Shown here: piece after piece, positions 1-8,530 of the stretch
How the letters are laid out: each line of letters begins with the position of its first letter
Numbering within the stretch: position 1 is the first letter of the stretch
DNA from: Palsa-504 sp050698755
GTDB lineage: Bacteria > Actinomycetota > Actinomycetes > Streptosporangiales > Streptosporangiaceae
Direction: 5' to 3'
Assembly: GCA_050698755.1 (NCBI GenBank)
Contig: JBOHCK010000001.1
Span: 1 to 64,000, forward strand
Length of the DNA stretch: 64,000 bases
Translations under genes and position numbers: made by a program
Notes under the pieces: model-generated
What the model saw: the letters and a program-made list of their open reading frames with translations, nothing else
Told to the model about the DNA's origin: nothing
Databases searched by the model: none

Positions 1-303
1 GAGGTGGCCGCCGGCGCCGGCGGCCAGTCCATCCGCATCCAGCCGCGCGCCCTGTACCTGCTCGACTGGCGCCTGCCGGTCCCGGCCCCGTCCTTCGACG
101 TCCCGCTGCCGCCCCTGCCCCTCGACGACGTGATGATCACCTCGGTGGAGCCCGCCCCGGGCGGCTTCCTCATCAAAGGCACGCTCCCCGAGTGGCAGCA
201 CTCCGTGTCCCGTGACGACCTAGACCGCCTCCTGGCCACCATCCGCGGTGGCAAGGACCGGGACCAGGGCCGGGACCAGGGCCGGGACCGCCCGGAGACC
301 TAA
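1..303 (+). CDS. C-terminal fragment, possibly DUF2993 (LmeA-like) protein
   Basis: The reading frame is open from the first base and ends at TAA (301-303), so only the C-terminal 100 residues are present. The GTG at 4 is probably internal. The visible part alternates hydrophobic beta-strand-like stretches with LPPLPL, ITSVEPAPGGFLIKG and a short helix (DDLDRLL). That pattern recalls the end of DUF2993 proteins, secreted lipid-binding mannosyltransferase-like factors of actinobacteria, but the fragment is too short to be sure. The last residues are a charged RDQG repeat encoded by a 12-base unit (about 258-290), which looks like recent slippage. It converges on the SDR gene 17 bases downstream. 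Confidence 0.55.
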   Translation, partial: EVAAGAGGQSIRIQPRALYLLDWRLPVPAPSFDVPLPPLPLDDVMITSVEPAPGGFLIKGTLPEWQHSVSRDDLDRLLATIRGGKDRDQGRDQGRDRPET

Positions 304-319
304 AGGCCAGGCCGCGCCC

Positions 320-1084
320 CTAGCGCGGGGCCATGCGGATGGCGCCGTCGAGGCGGATGGTCTCGCCGTTGAGCATGGGGTTCTCCACGATGTGCGCGGC
401 GAGGGCCGCGTACTCGGTGGGCTGGCCGAGCCGGGAGGGGTGCGGTATCTGGTCGCCCAGCGACTTGCGGGCTTCCTCGGGCAGGCCGGCCAGCAGCGGG
501 GTGTCGAACAGGCCCGGTGCGATGGTCACCACCCGGATCTTCAGCCGGGCCAGGTCGCGGGCGATGGGCAGCGTCATGCCGACGATGCCGCCCTTGGAGG
601 CGGAGTAGGCCGCCTGGCCGATCTGCCCGTCGAACGCCGCCACCGAGGCGGTGTTGACGATCACGCCCCGCTCTTCGTCTTCCTCGGGCACCTGGCTGAT
701 GCGGGTCGCGGCCAGCCTGATGACGTTGAACGTCCCGATCAGGTTGACCTGGACCACCCGGGTGAACGCGTCCAGCGGGAACGGGCCGTCCTTGGTCGTG
801 GTCCGGTGCGCGTTGCCGATGCCCGCGCAGTTGACCACGATCCGGAGCACGCCGGGCAACCCGCCCGCCGCGTCCAGCGCGCCCTCGACGTCGTCCGGGT
901 TCGTGACGTCGCCGGCGGCGAATGCGGCTCGCGAGCCCAGCTCCTCCACCACCGCCTTACCGTTCGAGCGCGGCAGGTCCAGGATGACCACCGACGCGCC
1001 CGCCCCGTGCAGCCTCCTGACCGTCGCCAGTCCCAGACCGGACGCCCCGCCGGTAACCAGGGCGATGTTTCCCGCGATCTTCAT
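320..1084 (-). CDS. SDR family oxidoreductase, HSD10 / 3-hydroxyacyl-CoA dehydrogenase type II-like
   Basis: NAD(P)-dependent short-chain dehydrogenase of 254 residues. It starts with a Rossmann fold (TGGASGLGLATVRRL near residues 10-25), has the acidic DLP after beta-2 that favours NAD, the NCAGIG motif, and the catalytic S-Y-K set (NTASVAAF; YSASKGG). The long stretch between beta-4 and the active site and the end LNGETIRLDGAIRM resemble type II 3-hydroxyacyl-CoA dehydrogenases, which act in beta-oxidation of branched or sterol-derived acyl-CoA. ATG 1084 is chosen because GGAGG lies seven bases upstream and MKIAGNIALVTGG is the normal family start. A 12-residue upstream extension has no such support. 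It diverges from the racemase gene, and its acyl-CoA neighbours support a role in fatty-acid catabolism. Confidence 0.85.
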   Translation of the reverse strand: MKIAGNIALVTGGASGLGLATVRRLHGAGASVVILDLPRSNGKAVVEELGSRAAFAAGDVTNPDDVEGALDAAGGLPGVLRIVVNCAGIGNAHRTTTKDGPFPLDAFTRVVQVNLIGTFNVIRLAATRISQVPEEDEERGVIVNTASVAAFDGQIGQAAYSASKGGIVGMTLPIARDLARLKIRVVTIAPGLFDTPLLAGLPEEARKSLGDQIPHPSRLGQPTEYAALAAHIVENPMLNGETIRLDGAIRMAPR

Positions 1085-1219
1085 CCACGCCTCCTGTGCC
1101 CGTCGAAATCCGAGTCTCAAGTTACCTCTCGGTACGCAGCAGCGTTGCGCGGGGCAGGCACCACCGTTCGTTCGGCATATAGGTTTTCACCAAATACGGC
1201 GACGACGGAGGTAGCGACG

Positions 1220-2365
1220 ATGAGCCACCCTGCCGGCCCGCTGGCCGGGCTGCGCGTGCTTGAGCTCGCCGGCATCGGGCCCGGGCCGTTCTGCGCCATG
1301 ATGCTGGCCGACGCCGGCGCGACCGTGCTGCGCATCGACCGCCCCGGAGCCAGGCCACGCCAGCCCGAGCGCGACCTGCTGAACCGCGGGCGGCAGTCCG
1401 CCGTGCTGGACCTGAAGCACTCGCGCGGGATCGATGCGCTGCTGCGGCTGGTCGAAACGGCGGACGTCCTGCTCGAGGGGTTCCGGCCAGGGGTGACCGA
1501 GCGCATGGGCGTCGGACCCGACGCGTGCCTGGCGCGCAATCCCCGGCTGGTCTACGCGCGGATGACGGGGTGGGGGCAGGAGGGGCCCGCCTCGGCCACG
1601 GCCGGGCACGACATCGGGTACATCGCGCGCACCGGCGCGCTGCACGCCCTGGGCCGGGCGGGCGGGCCGCCCCAGTTCCCCATCAACCTGCTCGGGGACT
1701 TCGGCGGCGGCGGGATGCTCATGGCCTTCGGCATCTGCGCGGCCCTGGTGGAGCGGGGCACCTCCGGCCGCGGGCAGGTCGTCGACGCGGCCATCGTCGA
1801 CGGGGTGGCGTCCATCCTGGCCATGCCGTACATGCTGATGGCGCAGGGTTTCTGGCGCGACGAGCGGGGCGTGAACCTGCTCGACGGCGGGGCGCCGTGG
1901 TACGACGTCTACTCCACGGCCGACGGGAAGTGGATGGCCGTCGGAGCCCTGGAGCCGCAGTTTTACGCCGCGCTGCTGGCCGGGCTGGGCCTGGACGAGG
2001 ACAAGGATCTGCCCGACCGGGGTGACCCGCGGAACTGGCCCGAGCTGCGCGCGCGGCTGGCCGCCCGGTTCGCCGAGCGGACCAGGGACGAGTGGACCGC
2101 CGCCTTCGCCGGGGGTGAGGCCTGCACCGAGCCGGTCCTGTCGCTGACCGAGGCCGCCGCCGACCCGCACCTGGTCGCGCGGGAAACCTACGTGACCGCG
2201 GACGGCGTGACCCAGCCCGCCCCGTCACCCCGCTTCTCCCGGACGCCCGGCGCGCTGTCGCAGCCTCCGCCCGCGCCCGGGCAGCACACGACGCAGGCGC
2301 TCACCGAGTGGGGCCTGCCTGACGCGCAGGACCTGGTCGCCTGCGGGGCCGCCGTCCAGGCGTGA
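1220..2365 (+). CDS. CoA-transferase family III protein, alpha-methylacyl-CoA racemase-like
   Basis: A 381-residue family III CoA-transferase fold. The N-terminus LAGLRVLELAGIGPGPFC is typical of alpha-methylacyl-CoA racemases (Mcr/AMACR), which interconvert 2R and 2S methyl-branched acyl-CoAs before beta-oxidation. The racemase catalytic pair is recognisable as the His in GHDIGYI and the Asp in NLLGDFGGGG. A CoA-transferase would instead carry a catalytic Asp in a different setting. ATG 1220 has GGAGG nine bases upstream, and the longer frame to the left has no family similarity. The gene sits between an SDR and the triacylglycerol operon, consistent with handling methyl-branched or sterol side-chain acyl-CoA. 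Substrate is inferred, not shown. Confidence 0.86.
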   Translation: MSHPAGPLAGLRVLELAGIGPGPFCAMMLADAGATVLRIDRPGARPRQPERDLLNRGRQSAVLDLKHSRGIDALLRLVETADVLLEGFRPGVTERMGVGPDACLARNPRLVYARMTGWGQEGPASATAGHDIGYIARTGALHALGRAGGPPQFPINLLGDFGGGGMLMAFGICAALVERGTSGRGQVVDAAIVDGVASILAMPYMLMAQGFWRDERGVNLLDGGAPWYDVYSTADGKWMAVGALEPQFYAALLAGLGLDEDKDLPDRGDPRNWPELRARLAARFAERTRDEWTAAFAGGEACTEPVLSLTEAAADPHLVARETYVTADGVTQPAPSPRFSRTPGALSQPPPAPGQHTTQALTEWGLPDAQDLVACGAAVQA

Positions 2366-2374
2366 CGGCGCGCC

Positions 2375-4744
2375 TCATTCGCCGAGCTGGGCGATGGCCG
2401 CGTCCCTGATGTACCGCCGGATCGCCAGATCCTCGATCCGATCCAGCCGGCGGAGCAGATCCCGGAGTTCATTCAGGAATGCCGAACGCCGTTTGCAGAG
2501 GTCCTCGCCTGGCTCGAAGAGTCCCCGATTCCTCGCTAGCTGCAGGGCCGTGGCGAACAGCAGCACCGAGACCGACTCCGAACTGCGCAGCCGCCCCTGG
2601 GCCACGTACTGATGGCCCAGCCCCAGCGCCCGCTTGACCACCTCCGCCTCATCGGCCTGCTCGCCGACCGCCAGCGCGTCATCGCTGGCCAGGACGTCGG
2701 CGACCAGCCGGTAGGCCTGGACGAAGGGCCGCACGATGACCTGGGACACCAGCGGGCGCATCTCCGCCAGCAAGGCGTCCGCCTCGTCCGGGCCCGACCT
2801 GAGCCGTTCCTCCCACGCCGGATCATGCCGGTCCATCTCCTGGTGTACGCCACGGCGGAACTCGTCACGGTCCTTGAAGTAGAACTCGAACTTCAGCAGG
2901 TCACGGAGCCAGGCGATCTCGGCCCAGAAGGCGCCGACCGGGTCGGTGCTGTCGTGGTTGGCCCGGAGCACGGCCAGCTCGCACAGGGCCGTGTCGAGCA
3001 TGAAGTGGATTACCGAGTTCCGGTAGAAGGTGGCGGCCAGCTGGTGGTCAGGCCCGATCTGCCAGACCGGCTCGCGCCCGTCCGCGGTGACGGTGACGAG
3101 CCCGCCCGCGACCAGCGCGTCCAGCGTCGCCCGGACGGGTTCGGCGGCGGACAGCGCCCGCGCGCTCGCCGTCCTCGGGATCCCGCGGTGCTCGAGGTAG
3201 TCGAGCCCGTCGGCCAGCCCGAGCCGGATCTGCCCGAACGTCAGCGCGGTTCCGTGCATGGCCAGCAGGATCGTGGTGACCAGGGCGGTGGCCGTGACCG
3301 GCATGCCCTGGTTGATCCGCCAGGCCACCTCGAACGCCGTCTTCTGCAGCGCCAGCCGGCGAGCCGCTCCGGTTTCCGGGTTGGTCGCCGGCTCGCCAGA
3401 TGGCATTCCCAGGAACGAACTCAGCAGGACCGGCTCGCCGAAGCGCACGTAGACCTTGCCGTAGTGGCGGGCGCCCTGCGCCTTGATGAAGCCGTACAGC
3501 CAGCCGAAGCCCTCCGGCTTCTTCTGCGCCCCGCGCGCGTAGTCGGCGTACTCGGCGATCTCGTGCAGCTGGTCGAAGGTGATCGAGACCGGCAGCAGCG
3601 CGATGTCGTCGACCCGGCCCTGCAGGTAGGCGTCGGCGGCGTAGGACAGCAGGCCCAGCCGCGGCGGGAGCATCTTCCCGGTGCGCGACCGGGTGCCCTC
3701 GATCGACCAGCTGAGGTTGAACCGCTTCTCCAGGACGTAGCCCACGTACTCCCGCAGCACGTACTTGTAGAGCGGGTCGTCTTGCGTGGAGCGCCTGATG
3801 AAGATGACGCCCGCCCGCCGCATGATGGCCCCCATCGGGCCGAACGCCATATTGATGCCCCCGAAGACGTGCGCGGGCGGCAGGTGATGCTCCTGGATCG
3901 CGGCGGTCAGCACGAGGTTGTCCAGGTTCGACCGGTGCGACCACAGCAGGATCCCCGGGTGGCGCTGCATCGCCGCGCGGAGCCGCTCGACCTGGGCCTC
4001 GTCGTAGTCGATCTGCGGGTCGAAGCCTCGCTGGAAGATCAGCCGCCCGACGGTGGGGATGACGTCGATGAGCCGGCGGCTCCACCCCGCGGCGAGTTCC
4101 TCGAGAATCTCGCCCGCCTCCTCCAGCGAAGGCGGCGCGCCGTCCGGGTCGCGCTGTACCCCTTCTAGCCCCTCGCGGAACCGGCGCGAGGCGAGGATCT
4201 CCTCCTTGACCAGGCTGGGCGTCTTGTACCGCGGGCCGCGCAGCCGGTACTCCGCCCGGTCGAGCGCGAGCGTGGCCCGCCGGGCCACGTAGCCCCCGAA
4301 GTCGTCCGGGTCTTCCCCGCCGGTGGCCTGCGCCCAGCGCGCGCGCAGCGAGCCGATCGTGGCGGGCTCGCCGGCGAGCACCACGGCCCGGCCGGGGTGG
4401 CGGGCCAGGATCCGCTGCTGCTGCCGTTCGTTCGGGCGGTACGGGTCGCGGCCCGGCATCATGTCGGCCAGCCGGGCCGCGCGCCGGCCCGAGTGCTCCT
4501 CGGGCAGCCAGGCGACCCGGACCGGCACCAAGGCGGTGTCGTCGGCCCGGTCCAGGAGCCCGGCGGGCGGGCGCGCTCCCGGGCTGCCCGCAGGCGGCAG
4601 GCTGACCACGGCCTGAACCAACCCGCCGGCCGCGGCCACGTGCTTACGGATGAGCCGCTCTTCCGTCGGCGTGGCCGCCTGGATCAGCACCACCGCTCCC
4701 GGGTGCTGCGCCAGGAGTTCGGCCGGCCCTCCCGGCCCGCTCAC
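2375..4744 (-). CDS. plsB: Glycerol-3-phosphate 1-O-acyltransferase PlsB
   Basis: A 789-residue PlsB-type acyltransferase, the membrane-associated enzyme that acylates position 1 of glycerol-3-phosphate. The catalytic HX4D motif is HRSNLD near residue 270. It is followed by GGINMAFGPMG, the FIRRS block, and SIEGTRSRTGKMLPPRLGLL, which is diagnostic of PlsB. The N-terminal region of about 200 residues and the C-terminal helical domain match the length of mycobacterial PlsB2 proteins. The start is GTG 4744, which overlaps the TGA of the upstream HAD-acyltransferase gene by four bases (GTGA), so the two are probably translationally coupled. It is the last gene of a three-gene operon ordered as in Rv2484c-Rv2482c. 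Confidence 0.93.
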   Translation of the reverse strand: MSGPGGPAELLAQHPGAVVLIQAATPTEERLIRKHVAAAGGLVQAVVSLPPAGSPGARPPAGLLDRADDTALVPVRVAWLPEEHSGRRAARLADMMPGRDPYRPNERQQQRILARHPGRAVVLAGEPATIGSLRARWAQATGGEDPDDFGGYVARRATLALDRAEYRLRGPRYKTPSLVKEEILASRRFREGLEGVQRDPDGAPPSLEEAGEILEELAAGWSRRLIDVIPTVGRLIFQRGFDPQIDYDEAQVERLRAAMQRHPGILLWSHRSNLDNLVLTAAIQEHHLPPAHVFGGINMAFGPMGAIMRRAGVIFIRRSTQDDPLYKYVLREYVGYVLEKRFNLSWSIEGTRSRTGKMLPPRLGLLSYAADAYLQGRVDDIALLPVSITFDQLHEIAEYADYARGAQKKPEGFGWLYGFIKAQGARHYGKVYVRFGEPVLLSSFLGMPSGEPATNPETGAARRLALQKTAFEVAWRINQGMPVTATALVTTILLAMHGTALTFGQIRLGLADGLDYLEHRGIPRTASARALSAAEPVRATLDALVAGGLVTVTADGREPVWQIGPDHQLAATFYRNSVIHFMLDTALCELAVLRANHDSTDPVGAFWAEIAWLRDLLKFEFYFKDRDEFRRGVHQEMDRHDPAWEERLRSGPDEADALLAEMRPLVSQVIVRPFVQAYRLVADVLASDDALAVGEQADEAEVVKRALGLGHQYVAQGRLRSSESVSVLLFATALQLARNRGLFEPGEDLCKRRSAFLNELRDLLRRLDRIEDLAIRRYIRDAAIAQLGE

Positions 4745-6234
4745 GACGGCCTCCCGTCCCGCCCGGCCAGCGTGACGGGCCAGTCGGCCAGCAGGTCCAG
4801 GTACTCGGCTCGGATCTCCTCGATCTTGTCCCGCAGGTTGGCCGCGGTCCAGTCCTCGACGCTGGCCGGCGGGAGCACCGCGACGTCGACCATCCCCGGG
4901 CTGAGCGTGGTGGAGTTGCGGCCGGCGACCGAGTCGGCGTTCCTGATCACGATCGGCACGATCGGCAGGCCGGTCGCCATGGCGATCCGGAACGCCCCCT
5001 TCTTGAACGGGCCCACCCCCGGGCCTTCGATCGTGTCCACCCGGGTCCCCTCCGGGGCGATCACGATCGACAGGCCCTTACGGGCGGCCTCCTCGAGCGG
5101 CTTGAGCGCGGCGATCGCCGATGCGGCGTCCGCGCGGTCGATGAACGCGGCGTCCATGAGCCTCCCGAGCGGGCCGATCAGCGGGTGGTTCTGGAGTTCC
5201 TTCTTGGCCACGCCGGTCCAGTTGTCCTTGACCAGCGCGGCCACGATGAACACGTCGAAGTTGTTGCGGTGGTTGAACAGGAAGACCGCGGGCCGCTGCG
5301 CGGTCAGGTTCTCCTCGCCGAGCACGTGCAGCGTCACGCCGTTCAGCGTGAGCAGCGTCTCCGGCCAGAACCGGCTCAGGAAATTGATGCCGTTCCGCTT
5401 GTTCTGGGTCAGCACGCCGACGCTCAGCGCGCCCGCGGCCACGGGGCCGAGCGAGCCGATCGAGGCCAGGGTGCGGACCCGGCCGAGCGGGCCGCCGCCG
5501 CCTCGGCTGCCGAACCGCAGGATGGGCCAGCCGCGGCGGGCGGCCACCTTGGCCAGCGCGGGCCCTGGGTTGGTCGGCCGCGGGTTGCCGACCAGGTGCA
5601 TGAGGGCGAGATCCTCGTCGCCGTCGGCGTAGAAGTAGGCAGACCGCAGGTCGATCTGGTGCTCGGCGGCGAACCGCTGCACGCTGCTGGCCTTGGTGGG
5701 CCCCCAGATCACCGGGTGCACGATGTCGCCGGTCAGCACGCCGTGCTCGTCGACCACGAACCGGTTGCACACCACGTGGTCGATCCCGAGGTAGCGCGCC
5801 ACGGGCTCGGCCTGCATGGACAGGGCCGATGAGCTCAGCACGACCGTGTGGCCGCGGCGCTGGTGGGCCCGGACCAGTTCGCGCATCTCCGGATAGATCA
5901 GGTCCGCGATGGACTGCCGGAAGACCCGCTCGCCCATCTCCTCGACATCCTCGGCCAGCCGTCCCCGGGCCGCGCGGGCGCCCTCCGTGATTACGGTCTC
6001 GAACTCCCGCCGCCCGAGCTTGTACTCCAGCGCGAGCTGCGTCATCCGCAGGAACTCCCCGGCGCCGACCTGCCGCCGGCGCAGCCGGTCCATGGTGTGC
6101 GCCGCCACGGTGTACCCGGCGACCAGCGTCCCGTCCAGGTCGAAGAACGCGCCGATCTCCGGGCCTTTCTGGCTGGCGTCGACCTCGGCCACGGACCCGG
6201 GGAGCCTCATCTGCCTGTCCGTTTCGCTGGTCAT
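4741..6234 (-). CDS. HAD-IB phosphatase / 1-acylglycerol-3-phosphate acyltransferase fusion
   Basis: A 497-residue two-domain protein. Residues about 25-260 are a HAD phosphatase of the serB/IB type: DLDGT at residue 32, LSSS in the second motif, and GDEDL in the last. Residues about 285-480 are a PlsC-type lysophosphatidate acyltransferase with NHRNNFD (HX4D), FIDR, PEGTR and the I-P-I-V block. The same fusion is annotated as PlsC in mycobacteria. Expected role: make phosphatidate from lysophosphatidate and perhaps dephosphorylate a lipid phosphate toward diacylglycerol. ATG 6234 lies five bases after the end of the WS/DGAT gene. Its stop overlaps plsB's GTG. The phosphatase substrate is unknown. 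Confidence 0.9.
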   Translation of the reverse strand: MTSETDRQMRLPGSVAEVDASQKGPEIGAFFDLDGTLVAGYTVAAHTMDRLRRRQVGAGEFLRMTQLALEYKLGRREFETVITEGARAARGRLAEDVEEMGERVFRQSIADLIYPEMRELVRAHQRRGHTVVLSSSALSMQAEPVARYLGIDHVVCNRFVVDEHGVLTGDIVHPVIWGPTKASSVQRFAAEHQIDLRSAYFYADGDEDLALMHLVGNPRPTNPGPALAKVAARRGWPILRFGSRGGGGPLGRVRTLASIGSLGPVAAGALSVGVLTQNKRNGINFLSRFWPETLLTLNGVTLHVLGEENLTAQRPAVFLFNHRNNFDVFIVAALVKDNWTGVAKKELQNHPLIGPLGRLMDAAFIDRADAASAIAALKPLEEAARKGLSIVIAPEGTRVDTIEGPGVGPFKKGAFRIAMATGLPIVPIVIRNADSVAGRNSTTLSPGMVDVAVLPPASVEDWTAANLRDKIEEIRAEYLDLLADWPVTLAGRDGRPS

Positions 6235-6239
6235 CGCGC

Positions 6240-7676
6240 TCAGCCCTCCGTCCCCTCCGGTGCCGAATGCCGCGGCCGTCCGAGGTCGACTACCTCGTCG
6301 AGGCCGAGTTGCAGGGCCTTCTCGAGCTGGTCGCTGTCGGTGAACGACGCGGTGTCGTAGCGGACGGTCAGCGTGCAGATGCCCGCCCGGGACATGAGCA
6401 CCGCCATCATGGCCACCCGGGGCATCGGGCCCATCCCGTACTGCCGGTCGATCCTGGCCCCGGCCAGGAACGTCTCCTGCCAGTACCCGGGCACGTTGCT
6501 GGCCTGGATGTCGGGCGGGGTGATCCTGTTGGTGACCGACTCGAGTGCCGCGTCGGGGAGCAGGGCCAGCACCGGGGCGACCCGGTCGAGCACGCCGATC
6601 GCCGACTCGCCCCGCCGCGCGATCACCTGCTCGCGGACCAGCCTGATCCGCTCGGCCGGATCGGGTTCGCCGACGGGCGCGGCGATCGTGACGCCCGCGA
6701 ACCTGTTCCCCGCCGCCGGGTCGTCCGCGGTGCGCAGGCTGACGGGCAGCGCCAGCGGCAGCTCGTCGACCGGCAGGCCCAGGGCCTCGTGGTACCGGCC
6801 GAGGCCGCCGGACAGGGCGGCCAGGTACGCGTCGTTGACCGAGCCGCCGACGGTCTTGGCGGCCGCGCGCAGGTCGGCCAGGGGTACCTCCAGGACGTGC
6901 GTGCGGGTCACCAGGCTGCGCCGGCGCAGCAGCGGCGACTGCGGGGCCGGCTGCGGGCCGAGCACGCGGCGCGCCGAGCCAGCGAAGCCGATCGCCTCCG
7001 CGACCGTGGGCCCCGGCGCCCCGAGCACGCGGTCGGCGGCGCGCGCCGCGCCGCCGAGCAGCCTCCACCCCGCCGAGAAAGTCGCCTCGGGCAGCCGGCG
7101 CAGGCCGGCGCGCAGCAGGTCGTTGCCGGTCACGTCGCGCGGTATGGGCACCGGCGCCAGCGGGCGCGGCCCGCTTTCCCGCTCGGTGTCGTAGACCTGC
7201 TCGAACAGGGCGATCCCGCCGAGCCCGTCGGTGATCGCGTGGCTGTACTTGCTGAGCAGCGCGCTCCGGTCCCCCTCCAGGCCCTCGACGTACACCGCCT
7301 CCCACAGCGGGCGCGAGGTGTCAAGCGGCGACTGGAGCGTGACCTCGGCCAGGTCGAGCAGCTGGCGCAGCGTGCCGGGGCCAGGCAGCCCGACCCACCG
7401 CACGTGATAGTCCAGGTCGAAGTCGGGATCGACGACCCACCGCGGCGCGGTGACCGGGAGGGGCGGGACCACCACCTTCTGCCGCATCCTGATGACCACC
7501 CGGCTGGCCCGGTCCAGCGCCTCGCGCAGCTGGTTCCAGTCGGCCGGGCGATCGAGGATCTCCACGCCGAGGAACGCCGATCGCGTCGCCGGGTACGCCT
7601 CGCCCCGGTGCAGCAGGTAATCCAGCGGGCTGAGCTCGTCGGACGGTCCGGCGGGCGGTGGCGACGAGTCGGCCAT
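6240..7676 (-). CDS. Wax ester synthase / diacylglycerol acyltransferase (WS/DGAT)
   Basis: A 478-residue WS/DGAT enzyme that transfers acyl groups to diacylglycerol or fatty alcohols to form storage neutral lipid. It opens with LSPLDYLLHRGE (the family start around LSxxDxxFL). The condensation-type active site is SHAITDG near residue 145, where the usual first His of HHxxxDG is Ser while the catalytic second His and the DG are kept. Later come NDAYLAALSGGLGRYH, NRFAGVTIAAPVGEPDP and NVPGY, typical of the C-terminal domain. ATG 7676 has GAGGGG five bases upstream; starts further upstream lack a ribosome-binding site. As first gene of the operon with HAD-acyltransferase and plsB it completes a glycerol-3-phosphate to triacylglycerol route. 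Confidence 0.9.
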   Translation of the reverse strand: MADSSPPPAGPSDELSPLDYLLHRGEAYPATRSAFLGVEILDRPADWNQLREALDRASRVVIRMRQKVVVPPLPVTAPRWVVDPDFDLDYHVRWVGLPGPGTLRQLLDLAEVTLQSPLDTSRPLWEAVYVEGLEGDRSALLSKYSHAITDGLGGIALFEQVYDTERESGPRPLAPVPIPRDVTGNDLLRAGLRRLPEATFSAGWRLLGGAARAADRVLGAPGPTVAEAIGFAGSARRVLGPQPAPQSPLLRRRSLVTRTHVLEVPLADLRAAAKTVGGSVNDAYLAALSGGLGRYHEALGLPVDELPLALPVSLRTADDPAAGNRFAGVTIAAPVGEPDPAERIRLVREQVIARRGESAIGVLDRVAPVLALLPDAALESVTNRITPPDIQASNVPGYWQETFLAGARIDRQYGMGPMPRVAMMAVLMSRAGICTLTVRYDTASFTDSDQLEKALQLGLDEVVDLGRPRHSAPEGTEG

Positions 7677-7750
7677 GATGCCCCTCAGGGTCGCGGATGA
7701 TACATCCGCCATTATCGTCTCAAGCAGGGAGCTCAACAGGTGGAGGCGGG

Positions 7751-8515
7751 ATGAGCGACGAGGTACTGGTCGAGCGCCGCGGCGCGGTGCAGGTCATCAC
7801 CATCAACCGGCCGGAGGCCCGCAACGCCCTGAACGGTGCGGTGGCGGCCGGCATCAGGGACGCGGCCGATGAGCTTGACGGTGATGACGACCTGCGGGTC
7901 GGGGTGCTCACCGGAGCGGGCGGGACCTTCTCCTCCGGGATGGACCTCAAGGCCTTCCTGAAGGGGGAGATGCCCTCCTTCCCCGGCCGCGGCCTGTGCG
8001 GCATCACCCAGACCCCGCCGCGCAAGCCGCTCGTCGGCGCGGCGGAGGGCTGGGCGCTGGCCGGCGGCTTCGAGCTCCTCCTGGCCTGCGACCTGGTCGT
8101 GGCCGGAGCCTCGGCGCGGTTCGGCGTTCCCGAGGTCACGCGCGCGCTGGTCGCGGGCGCCGGAGGGGCGCTGGTGCTGGCCCAGCGGGTGCCGCGGGCG
8201 CTGGCGCTCGAGCTGCTGCTGACCGGAGACCCGATCGACGCCGGGCGGGCCGCCGCGATCGGCCTGGTCAACCGGGTCGTGGACGACGGCCTGGCGCTGG
8301 CGGAGGCGATCGGACTCGCCGAGCGCATCGCCGTCAACGGTCCCCTGGCGGTGATGGCGACCAAGCAGATCGCGCTGTCCGCGGGCGACTGGGCCGCCGG
8401 GCAGCGGTGGGACGAGGCAGCCAGGGTGATGGGGCCGGTGTTCGCCTCGCAGGACGCCAGGGAGGGGGCCAGGGCGTTCGCCGAGCGGCGCCCCCCGGTC
8501 TGGCAGGGGCGCTGA
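7751..8515 (+). CDS. Enoyl-CoA hydratase/isomerase (crotonase) family protein
   Basis: A 254-residue crotonase with the usual landmarks: ITINRPEARNALN, LTGAGGTFSSGMDLKAF (first oxyanion-hole segment), GWALAGGFELLLACDLVV (second) and FGVPEVTRALVAGAGG, where the PE carries the acid/base Glu expected in hydratases. This form is close to the EchA proteins of actinobacteria. Function: hydration of trans-2-enoyl-CoA in beta-oxidation. ATG 7751 is preceded by GGAGG. It is divergent from the WS/DGAT gene with a short shared promoter region, and probably heads an operon with the acyl-CoA dehydrogenase (16 bases downstream) and the flavoprotein. The last residues (ERRPPVWQGR) are the common ending of the family. 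Confidence 0.9.
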   Translation: MSDEVLVERRGAVQVITINRPEARNALNGAVAAGIRDAADELDGDDDLRVGVLTGAGGTFSSGMDLKAFLKGEMPSFPGRGLCGITQTPPRKPLVGAAEGWALAGGFELLLACDLVVAGASARFGVPEVTRALVAGAGGALVLAQRVPRALALELLLTGDPIDAGRAAAIGLVNRVVDDGLALAEAIGLAERIAVNGPLAVMATKQIALSAGDWAAGQRWDEAARVMGPVFASQDAREGARAFAERRPPVWQGR

Positions 8516-8530
8516 GGAGGAGGGCGCCAG